Assembly (NCBI RefSeq): GCF_026153355.1
Contig: NZ_CP110636.1
Span: forward strand, 2,542,001-2,606,000
Direction of reading: 5' to 3'
DNA length: 64,000 bases
From: Streptomyces endophytica
GTDB taxonomy: Bacteria > Actinomycetota > Actinomycetes > Streptomycetales > Streptomycetaceae
The notes under the pieces: model-generated
The model's database searches: none
The model's input: the letters and a program-made list of their open reading frames with translations, nothing else
Told to the model about the DNA's origin: nothing
Shown here: positions 26,428-35,874 of the stretch, in pieces
Position numbering within the stretch: the stretch's first letter is position 1
Layout: every line of letters begins with the position of its first letter
Program-made: the position numbers and the translations under genes

Positions 26428-27795
26428 GTGGACGAAGCTTCTGGGGTGCCCCAGACGCCCCAGACACCCGAGCTCCGCCCGCCCGCGGCGGAGGACCGTT
26501 CATCCGCGCCCGTCGCCGCCGAGGCCGTGCCGAGGCGGCGCCCGCACCGGGCCTGGTCGGTCGCCGCCGTCACCTTCCTCACGATCATCGGCGCGGCCGG
26601 TTTCGCGTCCCTCCCCGGCCTGCTCATCGATCCGCTGCACGCCGAGTTCCACTGGTCCCGCGGCACCATCGGGTTCGCGGTGTCGGTGAACCTCGCGCTC
26701 TACGGGCTCACCGCGCCGTTCGCCGCCGCCCTGATGGACCGGTTCGGCATCCGGCGGGTGGTCGCGGTCGCCCTGACGGTCATCGCGGTCGGCGCCGGAC
26801 TGACCGTCTTCATGACGACCGCCTGGCAACTGGTGCTCTTCTGGGGCGTGTTGGTGGGGCTGGGCAGCGGCTCGATGGCGCTGGCCTTCGCGGCCACGGT
26901 CACCGGCCGCTGGTTCACCGCCCGGCGCGGGCTGGTCACCGGCATCCTCACCGCGGCCGGCGCCTCCGGCCAGCTGGTCTTCCTTCCCGTGCTGTCCTGG
27001 ATCGTCGACCGGCACGACTGGCGGCCGGCCGCGGTGACCGTCGCCCTGGCGGCGCTCGCCGTGGTCCCGCTGGTGTGGCTGCTGCTGCGCGACCACCCGG
27101 CGGACGTGGGCCTGGCGCCCTACGGCGCGGACGCGTTCGTGCCCAAGCCACCGCCGCAGCGGGGTGCGGCCCGGCGCGCGGTACGGGCGCTGGTCTCGGC
27201 GGCCCGGACCGGGCCGTTCTGGCTGCTGGCGGGTACCTTCGCGATCTGCGGCGCCACGACCAACGGCCTGGTCAAGACGCACTTCGTGCCCGCGGCGCAC
27301 GACCACGGCATGCCGATGACGGCGGCCGCCTCACTGCTCGCGGTGATCGGCGTCTTCGACATCGCCGGAACGATCGCCTCCGGCTGGTTCACCGACCGCT
27401 TCAACACCCGCCGGCTGCTGGCCGTCTACTACGGTCTGCGCGGTCTGTCGCTGATGTTCCTGCCGCTGCTGCTCTCCGACACCGTCCACCCGCCGATGGT
27501 CTTCTTCATCGTCTTCTACGGCCTGGACTGGGTGGCGACGGTCCCGCCGACCATCGCGCTGTGCCGTGAGCACTACGGCGAGGACGGCGCGATCGTCTTC
27601 GGCTGGGTGCTCGCCGCCCACCAGGTGGGCGCCGCCCTGATCGCCTTCCTGGGCGGCCTGGCCCGCGACGCCCTCGGCACGTACAACCCGGTCTGGTACG
27701 CCTCGGGCGCGCTGTGCGCACTGGCGGCCCTGATGGCCCTGGTCATCCGCGAGCGGCGCACGGGGGCGGCCCAGGGTCAGCCGGCGCCCGCGTGA
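26428..27795 (+). CDS. MFS transporter (monocarboxylate-type)
   Basis: 455 aa with 12 predicted membrane helices, beginning near WSVAAVTFLTIIGAAGFASL. The loop between helices 2 and 3 reads AALMDRFGIRRV, an MFS motif-A variant. It resembles oxalate/formate and monocarboxylate antiporter-type members. GTG at 26428 starts a 40-residue Pro-rich cytoplasmic N-terminus; a later start is possible. Between a dehydrogenase and catabolic genes, it could import the acid that the pathway degrades. Confidence 0.82.
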   Translation: MDEASGVPQTPQTPELRPPAAEDRSSAPVAAEAVPRRRPHRAWSVAAVTFLTIIGAAGFASLPGLLIDPLHAEFHWSRGTIGFAVSVNLALYGLTAPFAAALMDRFGIRRVVAVALTVIAVGAGLTVFMTTAWQLVLFWGVLVGLGSGSMALAFAATVTGRWFTARRGLVTGILTAAGASGQLVFLPVLSWIVDRHDWRPAAVTVALAALAVVPLVWLLLRDHPADVGLAPYGADAFVPKPPPQRGAARRAVRALVSAARTGPFWLLAGTFAICGATTNGLVKTHFVPAAHDHGMPMTAAASLLAVIGVFDIAGTIASGWFTDRFNTRRLLAVYYGLRGLSLMFLPLLLSDTVHPPMVFFIVFYGLDWVATVPPTIALCREHYGEDGAIVFGWVLAAHQVGAALIAFLGGLARDALGTYNPVWYASGALCALAALMALVIRERRTGAAQGQPAPA

Positions 27796-27866
27796 GCCGC
27801 CCCCGGTGGCGGGGCGCCCGGCCGGCCGGTGCATGATCCCCGTGAGACGAGCGACGGGGGACGGGG

Positions 27867-28787
27867 ATGACAGCGGAAGCCGGGACCGGGTCGGCCGTCG
27901 GGCAGGTCCGCGACGTCTGGACCGGGCGGGCCGTTCTGGTGTCGATGGCGGCGCTGCTGGCCGAGGCGATGTGCGTGACGGTCGGGGTGGTGCTGTACGG
28001 CTTCACCCAGGAGGGGCCGGTCGGCAATGTGTTCCTGGCCGCCTTCGTGCTCCCGGTCGCGCTGGTGCTCGGCGCGCTGCCCGGCCTGGTGCTGACGGTC
28101 ACCCTGGTGCTGCCCACGTTGGTGCTGGGGCGCCTGGCCGCCCGTTGGGGCGGGTGGCAGGGACGGGCGACGGGGTGGTGCACGGCGGCTGCCGCCCCCT
28201 TCGCGGCAGCGGGTGCGATGCTCGTCTACGGGGCGTGCAGCGCGCTCCTCACCGGCTCCGTGGGTCCGTCCCTGGTCTACCTGGTGTGCTGGCCGGCGCT
28301 CACCGTGGCCGTCGTACCGGCCGCCCTGCTGGCCGCGGTCGCCGCCCGGGGCACCGGGACCCGGCGCACCGTGCGGATGACCGTCACGGTCGCGAGCGGC
28401 GGCTTGCTGGCCGCCCTCGCGATGGGTGTCCTGGGCGTGGGCGCGCTCGCCACCGGGCTGTTGCCGGCGTACGAGCCCCCGAAGCTGGACCGGGCCCGGC
28501 TCGTGGGGGTCTGGCGGGACGGCAGCGGCGGCACTCTGGAGCTGCGCGCCGACGGCACGGCGGCGGCCCGGGGGCTGAGCAGGCCGGGCGACCACTGCGG
28601 CGGCGTCGGCAGCTGGGCGCTGGACCGCTTCACCGCGGACGAGCGGTTGGAGGTGGAGGTGGACGGCGACTGCCGGGGGCAGTGGTTCATGGGCGGTACG
28701 GAGAAGCGCCCCACCCTCTACTACTTCCTGGGCGACCCGGACGAGTGGCACCGCCACGTACTGACCCGGCAGGGCGGCCGGTCCTGA
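27867..28787 (+). CDS. Polytopic membrane protein of unknown function
   Basis: 306 aa. Five to six hydrophobic helices (MAALLAEAMCVTVGVVLYG, VLPVALVLGALPGLVLTVTL and others) occupy residues 22-200. A soluble C-terminal domain of about 90 residues (LVGVWRDGSGGTLELRADGT, then TEKRPTLYYFLGDPDEWHRH) looks like a small beta-rich domain seen in Streptomyces hypothetical proteins. ATG at 27867 has GGGGG upstream. I recognise no family and no functional link with the neighbours. Confidence 0.72.
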   Translation: MTAEAGTGSAVGQVRDVWTGRAVLVSMAALLAEAMCVTVGVVLYGFTQEGPVGNVFLAAFVLPVALVLGALPGLVLTVTLVLPTLVLGRLAARWGGWQGRATGWCTAAAAPFAAAGAMLVYGACSALLTGSVGPSLVYLVCWPALTVAVVPAALLAAVAARGTGTRRTVRMTVTVASGGLLAALAMGVLGVGALATGLLPAYEPPKLDRARLVGVWRDGSGGTLELRADGTAAARGLSRPGDHCGGVGSWALDRFTADERLEVEVDGDCRGQWFMGGTEKRPTLYYFLGDPDEWHRHVLTRQGGRS

Positions 28788-28829
28788 GCGGCGGCACCGT
28801 CCGGCGGTATGCCGCCCGGCCGCACCGGC

Positions 28830-29459
28830 TCAGGGGCTGAAGTGGCCGAAGCCGCCCCGGTGGAACAGGAGGGGGCCGGCTTCGGCGGCCGCCGGGTCCG
28901 TGCCGAGGGCCTCGACGCGGCCGACGACGATGAGGTGGTCGCCTCCGGTGTGCACGGCCTGGATGGTGCAGTCGATCCAGGCGGGGACGTCGGCCAGCCG
29001 CGGTGAGCCGGTGGCCGGCGCCGGCCCGTAGGTGACGCCGGCGAACTTGTCGCCACCACTGACCGCGAATCCCCGGCACAACCCGCCCTGTTCCGCCCCG
29101 AGGACGTTCACGCAGAACACCCCGGCACGGGCGATCCGCGGCCAGGTCGTCGACGTACGCGCCACCATGAACGTCACCAGCGGCGGGTCGAGGGAGAGGG
29201 ACGCGAAGGACTGGCAGGCGAAGCCGGCCGGGCCCGGTTCGCCCGGTGCCGTGATGACGGTGACGCCGCTGGCGAAGTGGCCCAGGACGGAACGGAAGGC
29301 GGCGGGGTCCAGGGGGGCGCGCTCGCCCTCGCGTACGGCGCGCAGGGCGGGCCGCGGGAGCGGTGCGGCAGGAGTGGCGGGTGCGGCGGCCGTGGTCGGT
29401 GCGCCGACCGAGCGGAGGTACCGCACGGCCGTGGCCGCCATCCCCGCGTGCCCCATCAT
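28830..29459 (-). CDS. Flavin reductase-domain protein (HsaB/HpaC-like)
   Basis: 209 aa. FMN-binding split-barrel domain: FRSVLGHFASGVTVITA, CQSFASLSLDPPLVTFMVAR and SGGDKFAGV are hallmarks of the flavin reductase partner of two-component monooxygenases, which supplies reduced flavin. The first 45 residues are a Pro/Ala-rich extension, so the start may be further in (ATG at 29441). No oxygenase partner gene lies beside it. Operator D is 100 nt upstream, which puts it in the regulon. Confidence 0.82.
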   Translation of the reverse strand: MMGHAGMAATAVRYLRSVGAPTTAAAPATPAAPLPRPALRAVREGERAPLDPAAFRSVLGHFASGVTVITAPGEPGPAGFACQSFASLSLDPPLVTFMVARTSTTWPRIARAGVFCVNVLGAEQGGLCRGFAVSGGDKFAGVTYGPAPATGSPRLADVPAWIDCTIQAVHTGGDHLIVVGRVEALGTDPAAAEAGPLLFHRGGFGHFSP

Positions 29460-29558
29460 CGCTTCGGCCCCGTCGGTCCCATGGGCCCCGTCCGTCCCGT
29501 CATGGCGTCCGTCCCGTCCTGTCTCTGTCCTGTCTTCCGTCCGGCCGGCTTCATTGAA

Positions 29559-29575
29559 TCTGATGCCCCGTCAGA
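29559..29575. promoter_or_regulatory. Operator D of the TCTGACG regulon
   Basis: TCTGATG-CCC-CGTCAGA, 100 nt upstream of the flavin reductase start and 174 nt upstream of the divergent sigma factor gene. Confidence 0.65.
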
Positions 29576-29748
29576 TGTGAAGCCATGCGGGCCGGCGGCC
29601 ACCCGCACGTGTGGTTTGGCGGTGTACGCGGCGATCTCCCTCGGATTGGGGGGAGATTGGCGGAGGGATTCCTGATTGTGTGCCGCCCGCGCGGGTAGCG
29701 TCCACGTCGGCCGCGTCCGTAGCCGAACACGGGGGAGAGTTCCGGTAC

Positions 29749-30342
29749 ATGGCCGAGGCAACACCGTCACCACCGTCATCGGCGTCGTCCGCCGCGTCGC
29801 CCACCTTCGACGAGGTCTTCTGCGGCCTGCTGCCCCGCCTGTACCGCAGGGCGGTGATGCTGGCCGGTTCGAGACAGTCCGCGGAGGATGTGGTGCACGA
29901 GGCGTACCTCAAGCTCGCGGCCCGTCCGCAGCGCTTCCTGACCCACCCGGAGCCGTACGCCTACGCCTTCACCACCGTCCTCAACGTCGCCCGCGACACC
30001 TACCGCAAGGACCGCCGCCAGGTCCTGGTGGACGGTCTGGAGGGCGTCGAGGAGGCCGGTGCGGGCGGCGGCGCGGGGGCGGGCCCCGGCGGCGGACCGG
30101 GCGGCTGGGACGGCGGGGTGGAGCGGCGGCACGCCGAGATCGAAGCGGTGCGCCTGCTGGGGAGGCTGTCGCACCGGCAGGCCGGCATCGTCATCCTCGT
30201 CGACCTCGACGGCTACACCCTCGATCAGGCCGCCAAGATCATGAAGGTGCATCGCGGTACGGCCGCCCGCCACCGGGCCCGCGCGCTGGACAGGCTGCGC
30301 GCGTACCTCGTTGAATCGGAGCACGGGCAGGCCGGGAGGTGA
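29749..30342 (+). CDS. Sigma-70 family (ECF-like) sigma factor
   Basis: 197 aa. Region 2 is FDEVFCGLLPRLYRRAVMLA with SAEDVVHEAYLKLAARPQRF, and region 4 has LSHRQAGIVILVDLDGYTLD and HRGTAARHRARALDRLR. A Gly-rich linker (about residues 100-125) separates them. ATG at 29749 was chosen for its GGGGGAGAG ribosome site; the frame is open upstream. The next gene overlaps by 4 nt and encodes a single-pass membrane protein, the usual anti-sigma arrangement. Confidence 0.85.
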   Translation: MAEATPSPPSSASSAASPTFDEVFCGLLPRLYRRAVMLAGSRQSAEDVVHEAYLKLAARPQRFLTHPEPYAYAFTTVLNVARDTYRKDRRQVLVDGLEGVEEAGAGGGAGAGPGGGPGGWDGGVERRHAEIEAVRLLGRLSHRQAGIVILVDLDGYTLDQAAKIMKVHRGTAARHRARALDRLRAYLVESEHGQAGR

Positions 30343-31046
30343 GCGGCACGGTGGACGCGGGGCGACGCCACGACGGCGAGGTCGGCGGCGGCGGCACCGG
30401 TGGTGCGGGCGGCGGCCGGCCGTTCGGCGGCGGGGGCCGGGGCGACGCCTCCGGCGACGACGTCGAGGCGCTGCTGCGCGCCCGGCTGCGGCTCGCCGAC
30501 GAGCGGATCGAGACACCGCCCGGGCTGTGGGACCGGATCCGCCCGGCGGGCAACGAGCAGGGGCCCGAGGCGCGTTCACCACGCAGGTGGCCGTCCGCCG
30601 CCGTGCTGCCCCGGAGGCGGCCGTACGCGATCGCCTGCGCGATGGCCGCGGCGGTGGCCGCCGTGGCGCTGGGGGTGTGGTGGCTGGTGCGGCCCGGGGA
30701 CGTCACGCCGCAGCCGGCCGGGCCTCCGGCGACGGTGAAGATCACGGTCTACAACAGCGAGCGCGCCTGCCGGACGGGCCGCTCACTGGAGTGCGCGCTG
30801 CGGCTCGCCAAGGACCCCTACGCCGCGTACGCCGCGCGCGACAACTCCGCGGGCCGGGTCTGGCACGGCGACGGGCTGGCCGCGCGCTGCGTCGTCACCG
30901 ACGGGCAGATGGTCCGCGACGAGGCGGGCATCACCTCCACCCGCTGGTACCTGGTGACGACCGGGCAGGGGGCGCGCGGATGGCTGCCCGGGGTGCGGAC
31001 GCGCAACACCCATGAGGTGCCGGTGTGCCCGGAGGGCGTGAAGTAG
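30339..31046 (+). CDS. Single-pass membrane protein, putative anti-sigma factor
   Basis: 235 aa, translationally coupled to the sigma gene (GTGA). The cytoplasmic N-terminus is Gly-rich, then VEALLRARLRLADERIETPP, one membrane helix (AIACAMAAAVAAVALGVWWL, about residues 88-107) and an extracytoplasmic part with three to four Cys (YNSERACRTGRSLECAL, ARCVVTDG, VPVCPEG). No ZAS HxxxCxxC motif is present. The anti-sigma role is inferred from position and topology only. Confidence 0.65.
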   Translation: MSGTVDAGRRHDGEVGGGGTGGAGGGRPFGGGGRGDASGDDVEALLRARLRLADERIETPPGLWDRIRPAGNEQGPEARSPRRWPSAAVLPRRRPYAIACAMAAAVAAVALGVWWLVRPGDVTPQPAGPPATVKITVYNSERACRTGRSLECALRLAKDPYAAYAARDNSAGRVWHGDGLAARCVVTDGQMVRDEAGITSTRWYLVTTGQGARGWLPGVRTRNTHEVPVCPEGVK

Positions 31047-31089
31047 CGGACGGACGCAAAGGGGTGGCGGGCCGGCCGGCGGGGCCTCG

Positions 31090-31989
31090 TCAGCGGCCCC
31101 GGTAGGTCGGGCTGCGGCGCTCCACGAAGGCGGCGACGCCTTCCTGGGCGTCGGCCGTCGACATGGTGATCTCCTGGGCGGTGGCCTCGGCGGCGAAGGC
31201 CGCGGCCCGGTCGCTCTCGAACGACGCGTTCACCAGCTGCTTGGTCAGCGCCAGTGCGCGGGTCGGGCCGGCGGCCAGCCGTTCCGCCCACTCCCGGGCG
31301 GTCTTCGCCAGTTCGCCGTCGGGGACGACCCGGTTGACCAGCCCGAGCCGCTCGGCCTCCGCGGCCGGGACCGCGTCGCCGAAGAACATCAGCTCCTTCG
31401 CCCGCTGCGGGCCGATCAGCCGGGGCAGGAGGTAGGCGCCGCCGCCGTCCGGTACGAGGCCGCGGCGGGCGAACACCTCGATGAAGCGGGCCGATTCGGC
31501 GGCCAGTACGAGATCGCAGGCGAACGCGAGATGGGCGCCGATCCCGGCGGCGGTGCCGTTGACCGCGGCGATCACCGGCTTCTCGCAGTCCAGCACGGCG
31601 GCGATGAACCGCTGGGCGCCGCGCCGGATCATCCGCGCCACATCGCCGGCCACCCGTTCACCGGTCCGTTCGCCGGAGCTCGGGCCGCCGCGCAGGTCGG
31701 CGCCGGCGCAGAAGCCCTTGCCGGTCGCGGTGATGACCACGGCCCGTACGCCGGGGTCGGCCGATGCGTCCGCGAGCAGGCCGATGAGGCGTTCGCGCTG
31801 GTCCCAGGTGACGGCGTTCAGTGCGTCGGGGCGGTTGAGGGTGATCCACGAGACGCCGTTGTCAGTGGCGTGCAGTACCAATGAATCAAGCGCGTCGACG
31901 GGGGGTGCACCGGCGGCGGAGTCGACGGCACCGGCGGAACGGCCGGGCGAGGACGGCGGGGAGAACGGGGAAGGCTCGGAGGGTGTCAT
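31090..31989 (-). CDS. Enoyl-CoA hydratase/isomerase (PaaG-like)
   Basis: 299-aa crotonase. Oxyanion-hole segments ATGKGFCAGADLRG and NGTAAGIGAHLAFACDLVLA are intact. The active-site loop reads RRGLVPDGGGAYLLPRLIG, with the Asp characteristic of PaaG-type isomerases rather than the Glu of classical hydratases. About 45 N-terminal residues precede the domain. ATG at 31989 was used; the ribosome site is weak. It sits 82 bp downstream of the CoA ligase on the same strand, so probably shares its operator. Confidence 0.85.
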   Translation of the reverse strand: MTPSEPSPFSPPSSPGRSAGAVDSAAGAPPVDALDSLVLHATDNGVSWITLNRPDALNAVTWDQRERLIGLLADASADPGVRAVVITATGKGFCAGADLRGGPSSGERTGERVAGDVARMIRRGAQRFIAAVLDCEKPVIAAVNGTAAGIGAHLAFACDLVLAAESARFIEVFARRGLVPDGGGAYLLPRLIGPQRAKELMFFGDAVPAAEAERLGLVNRVVPDGELAKTAREWAERLAAGPTRALALTKQLVNASFESDRAAAFAAEATAQEITMSTADAQEGVAAFVERRSPTYRGR

Positions 31990-32071
31990 GGGGGAACGGC
32001 TCCAGAGGGTGCGGTCGCGACTGTGCCGGCGGTTACGGCTGTGGATCCGGCGGCGGAGGCGGCGGTCGGGA

Positions 32072-34356
32072 TCAGTGGCAGACGGCGAGCGCGTCGAGGG
32101 CCACCGCGCCCTGCCCGCGCTCCAGGACCACCAGCGGATTGATGTCCAGCTCGGCGAGTGCGCCGTCCAGTTCCAGGGCCATCCGCTGGACCCGGAGGAC
32201 GACCTCGACCAGCGCATCGACGTCCGCGGGCGGCCCGCCGCGTACGCCCTCCAGGAGGGCGCGGCCGCGGAGTTGGGCGAGCATCGCGCGCGCCTGGTCC
32301 TCGCCGAATGGGGGCACGCCCACCGCGACGTCCCGCAGGACCTCGACGAGCACCCCGCCCAGCCCCACGGTCACGGTCGGCCCGAAGAGGCCGTCGGGGG
32401 TGACCCCGACGACCATCTCGACGCCCCGCTCGATCATCTGGCAGACGAGCACGCCGTCCAGCGGGACGTCCTCGTAGCGGGCGATGTCGGTGAGCTCGCG
32501 GTAGGCGTCCCTGACCTGGCTGGCCGAGGTCAGCCCGACCTTGACCAGCCCGAGCTCGGTCTTGTGCGCCAGCTGGGCCCCGGACGCCTTCATGACCACG
32601 GGATAGCCGACCAGGCTCGCCGCCCGTACGGCCGCCGCCGCGCTGGTCACCAGCTGCTCGCGCGGTACCCGGATGCCGTAGGCGCGCAGCAGTTGCTTCG
32701 CCGCGTGCTCGCTGAGCTGCTGGCCCGGGCGCAGCAGCGCCTGCGCCTTGCGGGCGGACGGGGACGGCACGCGGGGGGCGTCCTCGAAGGGCGAGCGGTA
32801 GCCGGCCGTGAAGCGGTGGTGGTCGAGGTAGGCGCGTACGGCCGTGATGCAGTTGCCGAAGGTGCGGAAGGTCGCCACGCGCGAGGAGCCGAGCAGCGTG
32901 CTGCGATAGGCGTCCTCCGTGCCGACCGGCGAGCCCCACACCACGCACACCAGCTTGTCGGTCTGCTCCGCCGCGTCCACCAGGTCCTGGGCGAGCTTGT
33001 CGCTCATCGGCGGGAAGGGGCCGGTGATCGGGCAGATCAGCACGCCGACGGCGGGGTCGGCGAGGATCGCGTCGATGATCTTGCGGCCGCGCCAGTCGCC
33101 GACCGGGTGCCCGCCGTTGTCGATCGGGTTGGCGACGGAGAGGTAGTCCGGTATCCACTGGTGCAGTTCGGCCTGCTTGGCGGTGTCCAGGGTGGGCAGC
33201 CGCAGCCCGGCCGCGGTCGCCAGATCGGCGAAGTGGGCGCCGGTGCCACCGGAGATCGAATAGACCGCGACGCCCTCGGCGGTGGGCTTCCTGGCGCGGG
33301 CCAGCAGCGTCGCGGTGTCCTGCAGCTCGTCGAGCCCGTTCACCCGGATCACCCCGAACTGGCGCATCGCGGCGTCCACGACCTCGTCCGCGCCGGTGAG
33401 CTTGCCGGTGTGCGAGGCGGCCGTCCGGGCGCCGGTCTCGGTGCGGCCCACCTTGACGGCGACGACGGGGACCTGGTGGCGGGCCGCGCGGTCGGCCGCG
33501 AGCAGGAAGCTGCGGCCGTCCTTGAGCCCTTCCACATACGCCGCGATGGCCCCGACCTCGGGCGGGTGGCGAAGTAGGAGAGGAAATCGGCGGTCTCCAG
33601 ATCGGCCTCGTTGCCGGTCGGGGCCCAGTGGGAAAGGCGGATGCCGAGTTCCTGGAGGGTGAAGACGGGCCGGCCCTGGTGGCCTGACTGCGTGATCAGG
33701 GCGATGGCCGGGCCGTCGAGGTCGTCACGGAACTTCTCGAAGGCGTTGAGGTTGGTGTTGGGGCCGAGCAGCCGCAGCCCGGAGCGCGCCACGGCCTCGG
33801 CCAGCCGGGCCTGGGCGGCCGCGCCCTCCTCCCCCGTCTCGGCGAAGCCGGAGGCGAACGCCACCGCGAACTTCACCTTCACCGCGGCCAGTTGCTCGAT
33901 GACCGGAAGGGGGTCGCTGACGAGCAGTACGGCGAGGTCGACGGTCTCGGGGAGGTCGGCGACGGTGGCGTGGCAGGGCAGTCCGAAGACCCGGGTGCGG
34001 CCGGGGTTCACGGGGTGCAGCCGGGCGCCGACGCGCTCGGCCCAGGCGATCAGCTGGCGGGTGATGCCGGTGTTGGGACGGCCCTCGCTGTCCGAGGCGC
34101 CGATCACGGCCACCGACTCCGGCCGGAAGAACCGGTCGAGGTCGGGCACCGGGGCGTACAGCGGGCGGCCGCTGACGTCTCGCGCGACCGCCTCGTCGGG
34201 GCCCTGGCCGTCGTGGCTGTCCTGGCCGTTGGGTCCGTCGCCGCCGTGGTGCGGTGCGGTCGTGCCGTGGACGGTGTGTGGTGGGTGCTCCCCACAGGCC
34301 ACGACGCGGGCCGGCCGGGAGTGCGTGGTGAGGGTGCCGTGAGTCGATCCAAGCAT
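32072..34356 (-). CDS. ADP-forming acyl-CoA synthetase (acetate-CoA ligase type), frameshifted
   Basis: About 761 aa after correction. It makes an acyl-CoA from acid, CoA and ATP via a phospho-His. CoA-binding domain (FFRPESVAVIGASDSEGRPN), succinyl-CoA-ligase-like domains (VYSISGGTGAHFADLATAAG), and C-terminal ATP-grasp (LLRAYGIRVPREQLV, VGYPVVMKASG, LDINPLVVLERG) are in order. One base is missing near 33556-33563: the first frame ends in LSYFATRP and the second resumes at VEGLKDGRSF. ATG at 34356 has AGGAG about 11 nt upstream; an earlier ATG at 34389 is possible. Two operators lie just upstream. Confidence 0.85.
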
Positions 34357-34400
34357 CGCAGTCGCCCGCTCCTGTGTGACGGCTCTCATTGGCTGCGTTA

Positions 34401-34442
34401 GCTGACGCATAGTCAGATTACTTGAACTGACGTCATGTCAGG
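34401..34442. promoter_or_regulatory. Operators E1 and E2 of the TCTGACG regulon
   Basis: GCTGACG-CAT-AGTCAGA (34401-34417) and ACTGACG-TCA-TGTCAGG (34426-34442), two weaker copies 25 bp apart centre to centre, upstream of the CoA ligase gene. The spacing is about 2.4 helical turns. Confidence 0.6.
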
Positions 34443-34553
34443 AATGGGGCAGGCGTGAGAAGTGGGTGGAGGGTGTTCGGTGCGGGGTGCGGCGGGGCGG
34501 GGTCCCCGGAGTGGCGCCGCGCCCTCTTGCGCCGGTCGTCGCGCTTGAGTTGA

Positions 34554-34570
34554 ACTGACGTAGCGTCAGA
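34554..34570. promoter_or_regulatory. Operator F of the TCTGACG regulon
   Basis: ACTGACG-TAG-CGTCAGA, 83 nt upstream of the DUF35 gene start at 34654 and in the same divergent region as E1/E2. Confidence 0.65.
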
Positions 34571-34653
34571 AGTGGGCGGGTTGATGCGGCGGGTCGGCCG
34601 AAGGCCCGCCGGGTGGAGCTGGTGGAGCTGACGGAGCTGGTGGGGGTGGTCCG

Positions 34654-35313
34654 GTGACCGACGACAGAGCGGCGGGGCAAGCGGCGGTAGGTGCGGACCG
34701 GGGGGCGGCAGGAGGAGGGAAGGGGGCGGTGCGGGGCGCCGCAAGGAGTACGGCGCGGTCGGACGTGCCGGAGGTGGATGCCTTCACCCGGCCGTACTGG
34801 GAGGCGGCGGCCCAGGGGCGGTTGCTGCTGCGCCGTTGCCGGGCCGAGGGGTGCGGGCGGGCGCACCACTACCCGCGCGAGTTCTGCCCGTACTGCTGGA
34901 GCGAGGACGTCGACTGGGAGCCGGCCGCCGGCCGCGGCACGCTCTACACCTGGTCCGTCGTGCACCGCAACGACCTCCCGCCGTTCGGGGACCGGGTCCC
35001 GTACGTCGCGGCGGTGGTCGATCTCGCCGAGGGGCCCCGGATGATGACCGAGATCGTCGGCTGCCCGGAGGCTGACCTGCGGATCGGCATGCCGCTGGTC
35101 GTCGACTTCCGCGGGGACGGCGATGCCGGGCCGGGCGACGCCGGGCCGGGGGATGCCGGGCTGGCCGATACCGGGCCGGGGGATGCCGGGCCGGGCGGTG
35201 CGGGGCCGGGCGGCCCGAGGTCGAGGGATGCCGGGCCGGGCGATACCGTGCCGGGTCGTGCCGGATGCGTCGTTCCCGTGTTCCGGCCCGCCGGGAATTC
35301 GGTGGCGGGGTGA
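34654..35313 (+). CDS. Zn-ribbon/OB-fold (DUF35) protein
   Basis: 219 aa. Rubredoxin-like zinc ribbon with cysteines in RRCRAEGCG and REFCPYCWSED, followed by an OB fold (GTLYTWSVVHRND, VAAVVDLAEGPRMMTEIVG). Such proteins partner thiolase-like Ltp proteins, as ChsH2 does with the aldolase Ltp2. The last 75 residues are an unusual low-complexity tail of GDAGPG-type repeats, from matching DNA repeats. GTG at 34654. Its likely partner is the Ltp gene at 39668-40861, also behind the operator. Confidence 0.82.
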   Translation: MTDDRAAGQAAVGADRGAAGGGKGAVRGAARSTARSDVPEVDAFTRPYWEAAAQGRLLLRRCRAEGCGRAHHYPREFCPYCWSEDVDWEPAAGRGTLYTWSVVHRNDLPPFGDRVPYVAAVVDLAEGPRMMTEIVGCPEADLRIGMPLVVDFRGDGDAGPGDAGPGDAGLADTGPGDAGPGGAGPGGPRSRDAGPGDTVPGRAGCVVPVFRPAGNSVAG

Positions 35314-35338
35314 GGCGGCCGGTTGCCATGCTGGCGCG

Positions 35339-35827
35339 GTGCTGATCCGTGAGGCGACCGCGGCCGACTGGCCCGCCATCTGGCCGTTCTTCCACACCAT
35401 CGTCGCCGCCGGCGAGACGTACACCTATCCGCGCGACCTCGACGAGGCGACCGGGCGCGAGATGTGGCTGCTGGCGCCACCCGGCCGTACGGTCGTCGCC
35501 GTGGACGACGCCGGGACGGTGCTCGGCACCGCGAAGATGAACCCCAACCACATGGGCGCCGCCGCGCACATCGCCAGTGCCAGCTTCATGGTCGACCCGC
35601 AGTGCGCGGGCCGCGGCGTCGGGCGGGCCCTGGGCGAACACGTCCTGGCCTGGGCCCGTGCCGAGGGCTACCGCGCCATGCAGTTCAACGCCGTGGTGGA
35701 GACCAACACCCGTGCCGTCGCCCTCTGGCGGTCCCTGGGCTTCACGGTCATGACGACGCTGCCGGAGGGCTTCCACCACCCCACCAAGGGGTACGTGGGG
35801 CTGCACATCATGTACCAGCAGTTCTAG
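35339..35827 (+). CDS. GNAT-family N-acetyltransferase
   Basis: 162 aa. Acetyl-CoA binding motif A is VDPQCAGRGVGRALGEHVLA, preceded by the beta-strand ASASFMV and followed by FNAVVETNTRAVALWRSLGF, all typical of GNAT enzymes of the phosphinothricin/amino-acid acetyltransferase type. GTG at 35339 starts exactly at the conserved VLIREATAADW. Substrate unknown. No link with the catabolic genes is apparent. Confidence 0.85.
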   Translation: MLIREATAADWPAIWPFFHTIVAAGETYTYPRDLDEATGREMWLLAPPGRTVVAVDDAGTVLGTAKMNPNHMGAAAHIASASFMVDPQCAGRGVGRALGEHVLAWARAEGYRAMQFNAVVETNTRAVALWRSLGFTVMTTLPEGFHHPTKGYVGLHIMYQQF

Positions 35828-35874
35828 CCGGCCAACGCCCCCGCTGCGTGACGTCCTGCGGCGCGGCGCCACGG